Shown: one piece after another, positions 25,515-34,052 of the stretch
Numbering within the stretch: the first letter of the stretch is position 1
Layout: every line of letters starts with the position of its first letter
Assembly: GCA_023954375.1 (NCBI GenBank)
Contig: JAMLIC010000009.1
Coordinates: 1 to 64,000 of the forward strand
Origin: Planctomycetota bacterium
GTDB lineage: Bacteria; Planctomycetota; J058
Direction: 5' to 3'
DNA length: 64,000 nucleotides
Program-made: the position numbers and the translations under genes
Notes under the pieces: generated by a model
Database searches by the model: none
What the model was told of the DNA's origin: nothing
What the model saw: the letters and a program-made list of their open reading frames with translations, nothing else

Positions 25515-26570
25515 TCACGCCGCGCGGGGCGCCCGCTGCGAGCCGCCGACCGACCACGTGCGGTCCCAGCGGCGGTCGGCCGACCAGTCGCCGAGGTTGC
25601 TGCGGCGCGGCAGGCGCGCCACGATCGCGCGCTCCTTCGGGACGAGGAGCGGGAGCGCGCGGCGCAGGGTCTTGAAGGTGTAGCGGTCGGTCTTCGCGAC
25701 CAGCTCGCCGTCGGCGAAGAAGGCCACGGGCTCGGTCGCGCGCACCTCGACCTTCTGGGCGCGGATCACCTCGACGTCGGGGCGGCCGATGTGCTGGCCC
25801 TTCAGGCAGGTGGCGACGGTGCGCAGGAGCTGCAGCCGCTCGAAGCGGCGGCCCGGGAGCTTCTTGACCACGATCACGTCGAGGACGCCGTCGCGGTTCG
25901 ACGCCTGCGGCGCCGCGCGGAAGTTGCTCCCGAGGAAGGCCTGGTTCATGAACAGGAGCATGTAGGCGTCGAGGTCGCGCGCGCGCCCGGTGTCGTCGGT
26001 GAGCGTGAAGCGGTAGTCGAGGCGCGCCGCGAACAGGACCCGGTAGACCAGATAGATCTGATAGATCAGCCCGCCGACGAGGCGCATGAAGGCGTGGAAC
26101 AGCCACGAGCGCTGGCGCGCCTCGCACACGCCAAGGGCCACGTCGGTGCAGAGGCCCAGACCGCCCGCGGTGGCGAAGGTCTTCTCCTTGGTGCGGATGA
26201 GGTCGACCGTCGTGCGGCAGCCCTCGCGGATGATCTCGCAGGCCGCCTCGAGGTCCTGGGGGATCCCGTGCTCGGCGGCGAGGTCGTTCGCCGTGCCGAG
26301 GGGGATCAGGCCGAGGGGGACGTCGCCGCCGGCCAGGACGTCGAGCACCCCGTGATGGGTCCCGTCGCCGCCGACCATGATGACCGCGTCGTACTTGTGC
26401 TGGCGGGCGCGGGCGGTGGCCGCCTCGGCGTGCTCGGCGTCCTCCGAGCGCAGGAGCTCGACCTCGGCCGGGCCCAGGGCCGCGCGGAGGCGGGCCTCCA
26501 GGTCGGGGAGGAGGGCGCACCGGCCCGCCTGCTCGTTGACGATGACGAGGAATCGCTTCGTGGATGACAT
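25515..26570 (-). CDS. Diacylglycerol/sphingosine kinase family lipid kinase
   Basis: 351 residues. The DAGK catalytic domain is at residues ~5-140: VNEQAG at the start, the nucleotide motif GGDGTHHGVLD, and PLGTANDLA, the family hallmark. The C-terminal half is the beta-sandwich lipid-binding part, with DGVLDVIVVKKL and FFADGELV. It should phosphorylate a diacylglycerol-like or long-chain-base lipid at the membrane. A C-terminal extension of about 40 residues (Arg/Trp-rich) is unusual. It sits beside AurF-like oxygenases and a BtaA homologue, which supports a lipid pathway. Confidence 0.88.
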   Translation of the reverse strand: MSSTKRFLVIVNEQAGRCALLPDLEARLRAALGPAEVELLRSEDAEHAEAATARARQHKYDAVIMVGGDGTHHGVLDVLAGGDVPLGLIPLGTANDLAAEHGIPQDLEAACEIIREGCRTTVDLIRTKEKTFATAGGLGLCTDVALGVCEARQRSWLFHAFMRLVGGLIYQIYLVYRVLFAARLDYRFTLTDDTGRARDLDAYMLLFMNQAFLGSNFRAAPQASNRDGVLDVIVVKKLPGRRFERLQLLRTVATCLKGQHIGRPDVEVIRAQKVEVRATEPVAFFADGELVAKTDRYTFKTLRRALPLLVPKERAIVARLPRRSNLGDWSADRRWDRTWSVGGSQRAPRAA

Positions 26571-26712
26571 CGCAAGGGCGACGGGGCAAGCGCCATGCCC
26601 GCGACGTAAGCGCAAACGGGGTCGACGATCGGACCAAATGTGGACCAGATCCGTCTCGTCTGGACCCGAGATGCGGGAACGAGCCAACAGAACCGAGCAG
26701 CGGTCCCTGGGA

Positions 26713-26724
26713 CGTATCGATACG
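26713..26724. promoter_or_regulatory. 12-bp perfect palindrome in the divergent gap
   Basis: CGTATCGATACG is a perfect palindrome in the least GC-rich part of the 230-base gap (26571-26800) between the lipid-kinase operon and the SDR gene. It is placed about 75 bases before the SDR start and would suit a dimeric regulator. An imperfect repeat GGACCAGA...TCTGGACC lies at about 26641-26667. No other gene is seen in the gap. Confidence 0.4.
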
Positions 26725-26800
26725 ATTCAATCACGACAAGGACTTGAGTCGCGCCCGAGGTGGGTACGGCCGCTGCTCAGGAGGCCGTCACGAGGTCACC

Positions 26801-28003
26801 ATGACGCGCAAGATCCTGCTCACCGGCGCGACGGGGTTCATCGGGGGCGAGCTGCTGCGGCGGCTCCTCCGGCGTGACGCCCGGTCCATCGTGTGCCCGG
26901 TCCGCGCGCCCTCGGCCGAGGAGGCCGCCCGGCGCGGCGACGCCACCCTCGACGCCCTGCTCGGCCGCGCCGCGCCGGCGCGCCTCCGGGCGCGCGTCGA
27001 GTGGGTCGCGGCCGACCTCGAGCGGCCGCGGCTCGGGCTCGACGACGCGACCTGGTCGCGGGTCGCGGGCGAGGTCGAGGAGGTCTACCACTGCGCCGCG
27101 TCGACGCGCTTCGACCTGCCCTACGACGAGGCGCGCCGGATCAACGTCGACGGCACGCGCGAGGTCCTGGCCCTCGCCGAGGCCGCCTGCGCGCGCGGCG
27201 GCTTCCGCCGGCTCCACCACGTGAGCACGGCCTACGTCGCCGGCGCGGTCGCGGGCGAGGTCGAGGCGAGCTTCCTCCCCGGCGACGAGCCGGCGAGCTT
27301 CCGTAACACCTACGAGCGGACGAAGGCCCAGGCCGAGCGCCTCCTGCGCGGGGCGATGGACCGCGTGCCCGTGACGGTCTACCGGCCGTCGATCGTGGTC
27401 GGCGACAGCCGCACCGGCAAGACGACCAGCTGGAACGTCGTCTACTTCCCCATGCGCCTGGCGGCCTGGGGCCGCCTGCCGTTCGTCTCCTGCGGCGGCC
27501 GCTCGCTCCTCGACGTCGTGCCGGTCGACTTCGTGGCCGACGCGATCCTGGCCCTCGGAGCGCGCGACGACGCCCGCGGCCAGACCTACCACCTGACCTC
27601 CGGCGAGGACGCGCTGACCGTGCAGGACGTGATCGACAACGTCTACGCCGGGCTGTCGCGGCGCGAGGGGCGCGAGGTGCCGGTCGCGACCCGGGCGCTC
27701 GGCCCGCTGCCGTGGGGGCTGCTGACGACGGCGCTCCGGCTGTTCGGCTCGGAGCGCACCCGCAAGGCGCTCGACGGCTTCGACGTCTACGTCGGCTACA
27801 CGCGCTGCGAGACGTCGTTCTCGACCGCCCGCGAGCGCGCCCCGCTGGCCGAGGTGGGGCTGGCGCCCCCCGACCCCCGCGCGTTCTTCGCCACGATCAC
27901 CGACTACGCGCTCGCGGAGAACTTCGGCAAGCCGCGCCGGGCGGCGCCGCGCCCGGCCCGCGCGCCGCGCCCCGCGCTGTCGCTGCGGCCGGCGCTCACG
28001 TGA
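26801..28003 (+). CDS. Thioester-reductase-like / extended SDR oxidoreductase
   Basis: 400 residues. The N-terminal Rossmann motif is ILLTGATGFIGGELL (G-x-x-G-x-x-G). The catalytic tyrosine and lysine lie in YERTKAQAE, with HVSTAYV before them, as in fatty acyl-CoA reductase / thioester reductase (NAD-binding 4) proteins. VTVYRPSIVVGDSRTG is another family mark. It would reduce an acyl-thioester to an aldehyde or alcohol, or act on a related substrate, using NAD(P)H. The ATG follows GAGG by 6 bases. An Arg/Pro/Ala-rich tail of ~30 residues is extra. Confidence 0.85.
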   Translation: MTRKILLTGATGFIGGELLRRLLRRDARSIVCPVRAPSAEEAARRGDATLDALLGRAAPARLRARVEWVAADLERPRLGLDDATWSRVAGEVEEVYHCAASTRFDLPYDEARRINVDGTREVLALAEAACARGGFRRLHHVSTAYVAGAVAGEVEASFLPGDEPASFRNTYERTKAQAERLLRGAMDRVPVTVYRPSIVVGDSRTGKTTSWNVVYFPMRLAAWGRLPFVSCGGRSLLDVVPVDFVADAILALGARDDARGQTYHLTSGEDALTVQDVIDNVYAGLSRREGREVPVATRALGPLPWGLLTTALRLFGSERTRKALDGFDVYVGYTRCETSFSTARERAPLAEVGLAPPDPRAFFATITDYALAENFGKPRRAAPRPARAPRPALSLRPALT

Positions 28004-28012
28004 GGCTCGCGC

Positions 28013-28028
28013 CGGCGGGCCCCCGCCG
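28013..28028. terminator. GC hairpin between the SDR and BtaA genes
   Basis: CGGCGG and CCGCCG form a 6-bp stem with a 4-base loop in the 41-base gap. It may partly terminate or stabilise the upstream mRNA. No T-run follows, so intrinsic termination is doubtful. Confidence 0.3.
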
Positions 28029-28044
28029 CTAGCCTGCCCTCGCC

Positions 28045-29190
28045 ATGCGCAGCCAGATCCAGTCGCGCCCCGTCTTCCAGCGGATCCTCTACAGCCAGGC
28101 CTGGGAGGACCCGCAGGCCGACCTCGACGGCCTGCGCCTCGGCCCGGGCGACGACGTCCTCGCCGTCGGGGCGTCCGGCGACAACGCGCTCTGCTTCGTC
28201 ACGGCGGGGCCGCGCTCCGTCACGGCGCTCGACTTCAACCCGACGCAGAACCACCTGCTCGAGCTCAAGCTCTCGGCGATCGAGAGCTTCGACCCCGAGG
28301 ACGTGCAGGCGTTCCTCGGCGCGCGCCCGGCGCGCCCCGGCGCGCGCGAGTTCTTCTACCGGCAGGTGCGCCCGCTGCTGACGCCCGCCGCGCGCGAGTT
28401 CTGGGACCACAGCCCCGACCTGCTCGAGCGCGGCGTGATCCACGTCGGCCGCTTCGAGGGCTACCTGGGGCTGTTCCGGCGCTTCCTCGTCCCGCTGGCC
28501 CACTCGCTGCGCACGCGCCGCCGGCTGATGGAGCTCGAGACCCTCGAGGAGCAGCGCGAGTTCTACCGCCGCACCTGGGACAACCGCCGCTGGCGCCTCC
28601 TCTTCCGCGCCTTCTTCGGCAAGACGGTCATGGGGCGCCTCGGGCGGGACCCCGAGTTCTTCCGCTACGTCGACGTGGGGCAGGTGGGCGAGCGCTTCCG
28701 CCAGCGCTTCGAGCACGCCGTCACCGGCATGCCGGTCAAGGACAACTGGTTCCTCGAGTACATGACGCTCGGCGAGTACACGCGCCCCGACCGGCGCCTG
28801 CCGCCCTACCTGCGCCCCGAGCACCACGCGCTGCTGCGCGCGCGCGGGCGCGAGACGCTGCGCCTGGTCACCGGCTCCTTCGAGGAGTTCCTCCCCACGC
28901 AGCCCGAGGGCGCCTTCAGCGCCTTCTACCTGTCGGACATCTTCGAGTGGATGAGCCAGGACGCGTTCCACGCGCTCCTGCGCCAGTTCCACCGCGCCGG
29001 GCGCGACGGCGCGCGCCTCACCTGGCGCAACCTCCTCGTCCCGCGGGGGCACCCCGACGCGCTCGGCGACCTCTTCGAGCACGAGCCCGAGCTCTCGCAG
29101 GCGATCCACGCCCGCGACCGCTCGTTCGTCTACGGCGCCTTCGTCGTCGAGCGGGTGAAGAAGGCGGCGCGCCCGCAGGCGACCGCGTGA
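28045..29190 (+). CDS. DUF3419 / BtaA-like SAM:diacylglycerol 3-amino-3-carboxypropyltransferase
   Basis: 381 residues matching the DUF3419 family: N-terminal LYSQAWEDPQADLDGL, the SAM-binding stretch DDVLAVGASGDNAL, SVTALDFNPTQNHLLELK, and the C-terminal FYLSDIFEWMS. The family enzyme BtaA moves the aminocarboxypropyl group of SAM onto diacylglycerol, giving homoserine lipid, the precursor of betaine lipids. No BtaB-type N-methyltransferase is visible next to it, so the final product here is open. The transporter start overlaps its stop. Confidence 0.88.
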   Translation: MRSQIQSRPVFQRILYSQAWEDPQADLDGLRLGPGDDVLAVGASGDNALCFVTAGPRSVTALDFNPTQNHLLELKLSAIESFDPEDVQAFLGARPARPGAREFFYRQVRPLLTPAAREFWDHSPDLLERGVIHVGRFEGYLGLFRRFLVPLAHSLRTRRRLMELETLEEQREFYRRTWDNRRWRLLFRAFFGKTVMGRLGRDPEFFRYVDVGQVGERFRQRFEHAVTGMPVKDNWFLEYMTLGEYTRPDRRLPPYLRPEHHALLRARGRETLRLVTGSFEEFLPTQPEGAFSAFYLSDIFEWMSQDAFHALLRQFHRAGRDGARLTWRNLLVPRGHPDALGDLFEHEPELSQAIHARDRSFVYGAFVVERVKKAARPQATA

Positions 29191-31574
29191 GCCTGGCGCG
29201 GCGCGCGTCGGAGGCGGCGATCCTCGGGATCCTCCGCTGGCGGGCGGCCGTCGTGCTCCTCGTGCTCGCCGCGCTCGGGCTCTCCTACGCGGCCGTCCTG
29301 CGCGCGGCCGGCGCGCCGGGGCCGCTGCGGCCGCCGGTCGACAACGGGATCGAGATCTGGTTCCTCGAGGGCGACGAGGCCATGAAGGCCTACCGCCGCT
29401 TCCAGGAGACCTTCGGCAACGACGAGGCGGTGCTCGTCGCCTTCCAGGTCGACGGGAGCGTGTTCGAGCCGGCGACGCTCGCGCTCGTCGCCGACGTGAC
29501 CTCGCGCGCGCGCGCCGTCCCGCTGGTCAAGGGCGTCACCAGCCTGTCGACGGTCGTTTGCTTCGGCGCCGGCGACGACGGCGCGATCGAGGTCACGCGC
29601 CCCTACCGCGCGCCGCTCCCCGAGGACCCCGCGGCCGCGCGCGCGGTCGCCGACCTGGCGCGGGCGCGGGTGACGAGCGACCCGCTCTACCGCGGCGCCC
29701 TCGTCTCGCCCGACGAGCGGACGACGCTGCTCACGGTGCAGCTCGACCCGGTCTCGCCGCGCGAGATGGACCTCCGCCGCGGCGAGGTGCTCGCCGGCGT
29801 CCGCGCCGCCGTCGACGACGCGTTCGTGGCCGCCGGCCGCGCCCCGGGCTCGTGGTGGTGGGGCGGGATCGGGGTCATGAACGAGGAGCTCAACCGGCTC
29901 TCGCTCGAGGACCTCCTGCGCTTCGGCGGGCTGTCGACGGCGCTCGTGCTCGTGTGCCTGTGGTTCGCGCTCCGCCGCGTCGGCGCCGTCCTCGTCGCCT
30001 GGGGGGCCGTCTACCTGGCGCAGACGTGGACCCTCGGCGCTTACTGCGCCGCCGGCCTGAAGCTGAACCTCGTGACCATGATCCTGCCCACGCTGGTCAT
30101 GGTGATCGGGCTCACGGACGCGATCTACTTCATCACGATCTGGCAGCAGGAGCGCGACGACCTGGCCAAGGAGGGGCTGACCAAGCGCGAGGCGCTGGCC
30201 CGCTGCCTCGGCTTCTGCGCCCTGCCCGGGCTCTTCAACTCGGTGACCGCGTCGGTCGGCTTCCTGGCCTTCGTCACGGCCGACATGGCCGCCCTGCGCC
30301 ACCTGGGCCTGTTCGCCGGGCTGGGGATCGTGCTCGCCTTCGTCAGCTCGGTCGTCGTGTGCGCGGTCGCGCTCGACGCCTTCGACCTGCGCGTCCGCGC
30401 GGCCGGCGACCCGCCCGACGACGGGCTCCTGGCGCGGACGCTCGCCGCGCTGTCGGCCTTCGTCGCCCGCCGGCACCGCGCGATCGTCTGGGCGGGGGCG
30501 GCGCTGCTCGCCGCCTCGGCGGCGGGGATCCTGCGCCTCGACGTCGACACCTACACGCTCGGCTACCTGCGCGAGTCGAACCAGGTCCGGCGCGACAACG
30601 ACGCGATCGAGGCGGCGTTCGGCCCCTACCTCCCCCTCGAGGTCGTCATCGAGACGGGCCGCCCCGACGGCGTGAAGGCGCCGGCCGTGCTCCAGGCGAT
30701 CGACGCCCTCGAGCGCGAGACGACCGCCCGCGAGGAGAAGGTCGGCGGCTCGACGTCGATCGCCGGCGTGGTCAAGCGCCTCAACGAGGTGTTCCACGAC
30801 GGCGACCCGGCCGCCCACGTCGTGCCGGACGACGCCGACCTGATCGAGCAGGAGCTGATCTTCTACGACCCGCAGCGCGAGGACGACCCGCTGCAGCTCG
30901 TCGACTTCCCGCGGTGGGAGCGCGCGCGGGTCACGTTCCGCACCGACAACGACAGCGCGCGCGCCGCGCACGACCTCCTCGCCCGGCTCGAGGCCGACGC
31001 CGCGCGGCTGCTGCCCGAGGGCGCCCGCGCCGCGCCGTCGGGCTACGTGCCGCTCTACGTGCGGCTGATCGACTACCTCGTGTGGGGCCAGATCAGCTCG
31101 ATCACGACCTCGTTCGTGGTGATCTTCGTCGTGCTGCTGGTGCTCTTCCGCTCCTGGCGCCACGCCCTGATCTCGCTGCCGGCCAACGTGATCCCCGTGG
31201 CCCTCACGCTCGGCTTCATGGGCTGGGCGGGGATCCACCTCGACGTGGCCACGGTGCTCATCGCCGCGGTCGCGCTGGGCCTCGCGGTCGACGACACGAT
31301 CCACGTCGTGTTCAAGTTCCGCGCCCTCGAGCTCGAGACGGGCGACACGTGGCGCTCGGTCGACAAGACGCTCAGGAGCACCGGCGCGGCGATCCTCGCC
31401 ACGTCGATCACCCTGGCCCTGGGCTTCTCCGTGCTCGGGCTGGCGCAGGTGAAGAGCGTCGCCGTGTTCGGCGCGCTCATGGCGGTGACGATGATCGCGG
31501 CCCTGATCGGCGAGCTCCTGATCACGCCGGCCGTGATCCTGACGTTCTTCGCCCGGCGGAAGGGCGACGTGTAA
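29187..31574 (+). CDS. MMPL/RND-superfamily transporter
   Basis: 795 residues from a GTG that overlaps the BtaA stop (GTGA). The topology is that of a two-fold repeated MMPL/RND protein: an N-terminal helix (~18-40), a large periplasmic domain, five to six helices at ~245-420, a second periplasmic domain (~460-685), then five to six more helices. The intramembrane acidic signature GLTDAIYFITIW and its repeat-two counterpart GLAVDDTIHVVFKF are both present. Such proteins export lipids or hydrophobic metabolites with proton energy. Coupling to BtaA suggests a lipid cargo. Confidence 0.88.
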   Translation: MSLARRASEAAILGILRWRAAVVLLVLAALGLSYAAVLRAAGAPGPLRPPVDNGIEIWFLEGDEAMKAYRRFQETFGNDEAVLVAFQVDGSVFEPATLALVADVTSRARAVPLVKGVTSLSTVVCFGAGDDGAIEVTRPYRAPLPEDPAAARAVADLARARVTSDPLYRGALVSPDERTTLLTVQLDPVSPREMDLRRGEVLAGVRAAVDDAFVAAGRAPGSWWWGGIGVMNEELNRLSLEDLLRFGGLSTALVLVCLWFALRRVGAVLVAWGAVYLAQTWTLGAYCAAGLKLNLVTMILPTLVMVIGLTDAIYFITIWQQERDDLAKEGLTKREALARCLGFCALPGLFNSVTASVGFLAFVTADMAALRHLGLFAGLGIVLAFVSSVVVCAVALDAFDLRVRAAGDPPDDGLLARTLAALSAFVARRHRAIVWAGAALLAASAAGILRLDVDTYTLGYLRESNQVRRDNDAIEAAFGPYLPLEVVIETGRPDGVKAPAVLQAIDALERETTAREEKVGGSTSIAGVVKRLNEVFHDGDPAAHVVPDDADLIEQELIFYDPQREDDPLQLVDFPRWERARVTFRTDNDSARAAHDLLARLEADAARLLPEGARAAPSGYVPLYVRLIDYLVWGQISSITTSFVVIFVVLLVLFRSWRHALISLPANVIPVALTLGFMGWAGIHLDVATVLIAAVALGLAVDDTIHVVFKFRALELETGDTWRSVDKTLRSTGAAILATSITLALGFSVLGLAQVKSVAVFGALMAVTMIAALIGELLITPAVILTFFARRKGDV

Positions 31575-32372
31575 TCACTCCTTCTTCTCGCCCCCGAAGA
31601 ACATGTCCTTGATGTCCGGGAACTCGGGCGCGTCCTGCCGCACGTCGAGCGCGTAGAGCCGCGCGACGGCGTCGGCCGGGAGGAGCCGGCGCAGGCGCGC
31701 ATCGAACTGCACCCAGAGGACGGAGATCTCGGCGCTGTGGCGGGCCCAGTTCACGGCGACCTGCTCGCGCAGGGCGTCCTTGAGGGCCGGGTCGTGCTCC
31801 GAGCGGGCGAGCTGCGCCTTGAGCGGCTCGAGGTCGGCGTCCTCGGGCAGGCCGAAGAGGACGCGCATGCTCTGCCGCTCGAGGCCCCGGTAGAGCTCGC
31901 GCAGCTGCGTCGTCTGGTGGGCGTCGAGCTGGAGCTCGCGCGCGGCCTCCTCGAGCGTGCGCCGCGGCCGCTCCCAGCCCTTCGCCGCGGCGGCCTCGGC
32001 CTTCTCCTTCGCGACGCCGGCCTGCTGCCCGCCGAGGGTCGCCCGGACGATCGCCTCCACCTCGCCGCGGGTGACGAGGGCGCCCGGGTCGCCGGACGTC
32101 CAGGCGGGGGACGGCGTGATCGACGCCGGCGCCTCGTCGCTCGCCTCGCCGGCGGCGGGCCCGGCCGCGGCGGACGGGGGCGGGGCGAGCGCGACCGGCT
32201 CGACCCGCGCCAGCCGCGCCTCGAGCGCCTCGACCCGCGCGGCGAGCGCGGCCACGTCGGGCGCGGCCGCGCTCCGCGGCGGGTCGCGGTCGACGAGCGC
32301 GTGACCGGCGACCAGCCCGACCACCGCGACGGTGTTCACGCACGTCAGGGCGAGCAGCGCCTTCGGCTTCAC
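31575..32372 (-). CDS. Membrane-anchored helical protein
   Basis: 265 residues from a GTG directly after the dinB stop. One N-terminal hydrophobic helix (ALLALTCVNTVAVVGLVAGH, ~5-24) is followed by a coiled-coil (AALAARVEALEARLARVE), an Ala/Pro linker and a long helical C-terminal domain (~135-250). The segment ELQLDAHQTTQLRELYRGLE recalls LTxxQ helices of Spy/CpxP-type periplasmic proteins, but this is weak. It probably sits in the inner membrane facing the periplasm. Convergent with the transporter gene, stop to stop with no gap. Confidence 0.6.
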   Translation of the reverse strand: MKPKALLALTCVNTVAVVGLVAGHALVDRDPPRSAAAPDVAALAARVEALEARLARVEPVALAPPPSAAAGPAAGEASDEAPASITPSPAWTSGDPGALVTRGEVEAIVRATLGGQQAGVAKEKAEAAAAKGWERPRRTLEEAARELQLDAHQTTQLRELYRGLERQSMRVLFGLPEDADLEPLKAQLARSEHDPALKDALREQVAVNWARHSAEISVLWVQFDARLRRLLPADAVARLYALDVRQDAPEFPDIKDMFFGGEKKE

Positions 32373-33599
32373 TCAGTCCTCCCACGCCCTCGCGAGCGGC
32401 GCGTCCGGGTCCAGGTCCCGCGCCCGCCGGATCGCCTCCGGCCCGAGCCGGGCGCGGATCGCGTCCATCGCCCGGTCGAGCCGCCCCGGGTCGCCGGCCG
32501 TCGCCGCGAGCGGCGCCCCGCCGGGGCCCTCCTCGAACAGGAGCCGCTGCGCAGGCCGCTCGGGCCCCTCCTGCTGCAGCGCCACGCCGACGAGGCGCAC
32601 CGCGGCGCCCGGCGCGACGTGCTCGTCGACGAGCCCCCAGGCCGTGCGGAAGATCGCCTCGGTCGCCTGCGTCGGCTCGGGCAGGGTGCGCGAGCGGGTG
32701 ATCGTGCGGAAGTCGGGCCAGCGCACCTTGACCTGCACCGTGCGCCCGGAGAAGCCCTCGGCGCGAGCGCGCGCGCCGACCTCGTCCGAGAGCTGGCCCA
32801 CGACGCGGCGGAGCGCCTCGCGGTCGCGCAGGTCCCGCGCGAAGGTCGTCTCGTGCGAGAGCGAGCGCGAGCGCCGGCCGGCGCGCCCCGCGCCCGTCGG
32901 CTCGAGGCCCGCCGCCATGGCCCGCCACGCGAGGCCGCCCGGGCCGAGGCGCGCCTCCACCTCGTCGGGCGGCGCCGCGGCGAGCGCGCCGAGCGTCGCG
33001 AAGCCGAGCGCGCGCAGGCGCGGCCCGGTCACCGGGCCGACGCCGGGGAGGCGCTCGATCGGCAAGGGGGCCAGGAACGCCGCCAGCGCGGCCGGCTCGC
33101 GCGGGACGACGAGCAGGCCGTCGGGCTTGCACAGGTCGCTGGCGATCTTGGCCACGTGGCGGCACGCCGCCACGCCGACCGAGATCGTCAGCCCCGCCTC
33201 CGCCTGGACGCGCGCGCGGATGGCCCGGGCGATCGCCTCGCCGGGGCCGAGCAGCCGCTCGCTCCCGGTCACGTCGAGGAACGCCTCGTCGAGCGACAGC
33301 GGCTCGACCTCGGGCGAGAAGTCGCCCAGGATCGCGAACACCTGCCGCGAGAGCGCGTGGTAGCGCTCGAACCGCGGCGGGCGCCGCACCGCCTGCGGGC
33401 AGCGGCGCAGGGCCTCGGACATCGGCATGGCCGAGCGCACGCCGTGGCGCCGCGCCTCGTAGCTGCACGAGGCCACGACCCCGCGCGCGTCGGGCGCGCC
33501 CCCGACGACGAGCGGCCGGCCGCGGAGCGACGGGTCGTCGAGCGCCTCGACCGCCGCGTAGAAGCAGTCGAGGTCGGCGTGGAGGAGCGTGCGGTCCAC
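32373..33599 (-). CDS. dinB: DNA polymerase IV (Y-family translesion polymerase)
   Basis: 408 residues. The Y-family signatures are complete: HADLDCFYAAVEALDDP at the N-terminus (metal aspartate), CSYEARRHGVRSAMPMSEA, PLSLDEAFLDVTGS (catalytic Asp-Glu) and the helix-hairpin-helix LPGVGPVTGPRLRALG. The little-finger domain follows (~240-350). It copies past DNA lesions with low fidelity in the cytoplasm. The GTG start matches the conserved family N-terminus. No LexA box was recognised in the short divergent gap. It is cotranscribed with the helical membrane protein. Confidence 0.97.
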   Translation of the reverse strand: MDRTLLHADLDCFYAAVEALDDPSLRGRPLVVGGAPDARGVVASCSYEARRHGVRSAMPMSEALRRCPQAVRRPPRFERYHALSRQVFAILGDFSPEVEPLSLDEAFLDVTGSERLLGPGEAIARAIRARVQAEAGLTISVGVAACRHVAKIASDLCKPDGLLVVPREPAALAAFLAPLPIERLPGVGPVTGPRLRALGFATLGALAAAPPDEVEARLGPGGLAWRAMAAGLEPTGAGRAGRRSRSLSHETTFARDLRDREALRRVVGQLSDEVGARARAEGFSGRTVQVKVRWPDFRTITRSRTLPEPTQATEAIFRTAWGLVDEHVAPGAAVRLVGVALQQEGPERPAQRLLFEEGPGGAPLAATAGDPGRLDRAMDAIRARLGPEAIRRARDLDPDAPLARAWED

Positions 33600-33649
33600 G
33601 GAGGTAGCGTAGCGCGGCCGGCGGACGTGCGCGCGGTAGACTGGCCGTC

Positions 33650-34045
33650 ATGCGCCGCCGGAGCGCGCTCCTCGTCGCCCTCCTCCTCGCGGGCTGCTAC
33701 AGCTTCGTCCCCGGGCGCGGGGTGCTCGGCTGGCCGCTCGGCCCGATCGAGCGCGACCGCGCCAGCCGCGGCTGCGCCCCCGTCTTCTACCTGTGGACCG
33801 AGGCCCCCGACCCGCGGCCGGGCGGCTGGAGCCCGCTGACGCTGCTGGCCAACGCCCTCGGCAGCGCGGCCCTCCTCCCCGTGTCGCTCTTCCTCGTGCC
33901 GCTCGCCCTGGCCGGCTGCGACGGGGGAGGCGACCGCGACGACGACTGGCCGCGCGACCTGCCCCCGGAGAAGGAGGAGCGGCTGCGCCGCGCGCTCGAG
34001 CGCGGTGAGCGCGACGAGCGCGCGCGGGACCGCGGGGGCGAATAG
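33650..34045 (+). CDS. Small lipoprotein, YceK-like at best
   Basis: 131 residues with a signal peptide and lipobox LLLAGC at residues ~11-16. The mature protein has CAPVFYLWTEAPDP and a hydrophobic patch SAALLPVSLFLVPLALAGC, loosely recalling YceK/YidQ lipoproteins. It ends with a highly charged Asp/Glu/Arg tail. Divergent from dinB with a 50-base gap. No function is assigned. Confidence 0.65.
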   Translation: MRRRSALLVALLLAGCYSFVPGRGVLGWPLGPIERDRASRGCAPVFYLWTEAPDPRPGGWSPLTLLANALGSAALLPVSLFLVPLALAGCDGGGDRDDDWPRDLPPEKEERLRRALERGERDERARDRGGE

Positions 34046-34052
34046 CGGCGCC

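Noticed and set aside
29130..31304. A 724-codon minus-strand open frame over the transporter gene
   Set aside because: Antisense shadow of the MMPL transporter with His/Asp/Arg-rich composition and no domain.
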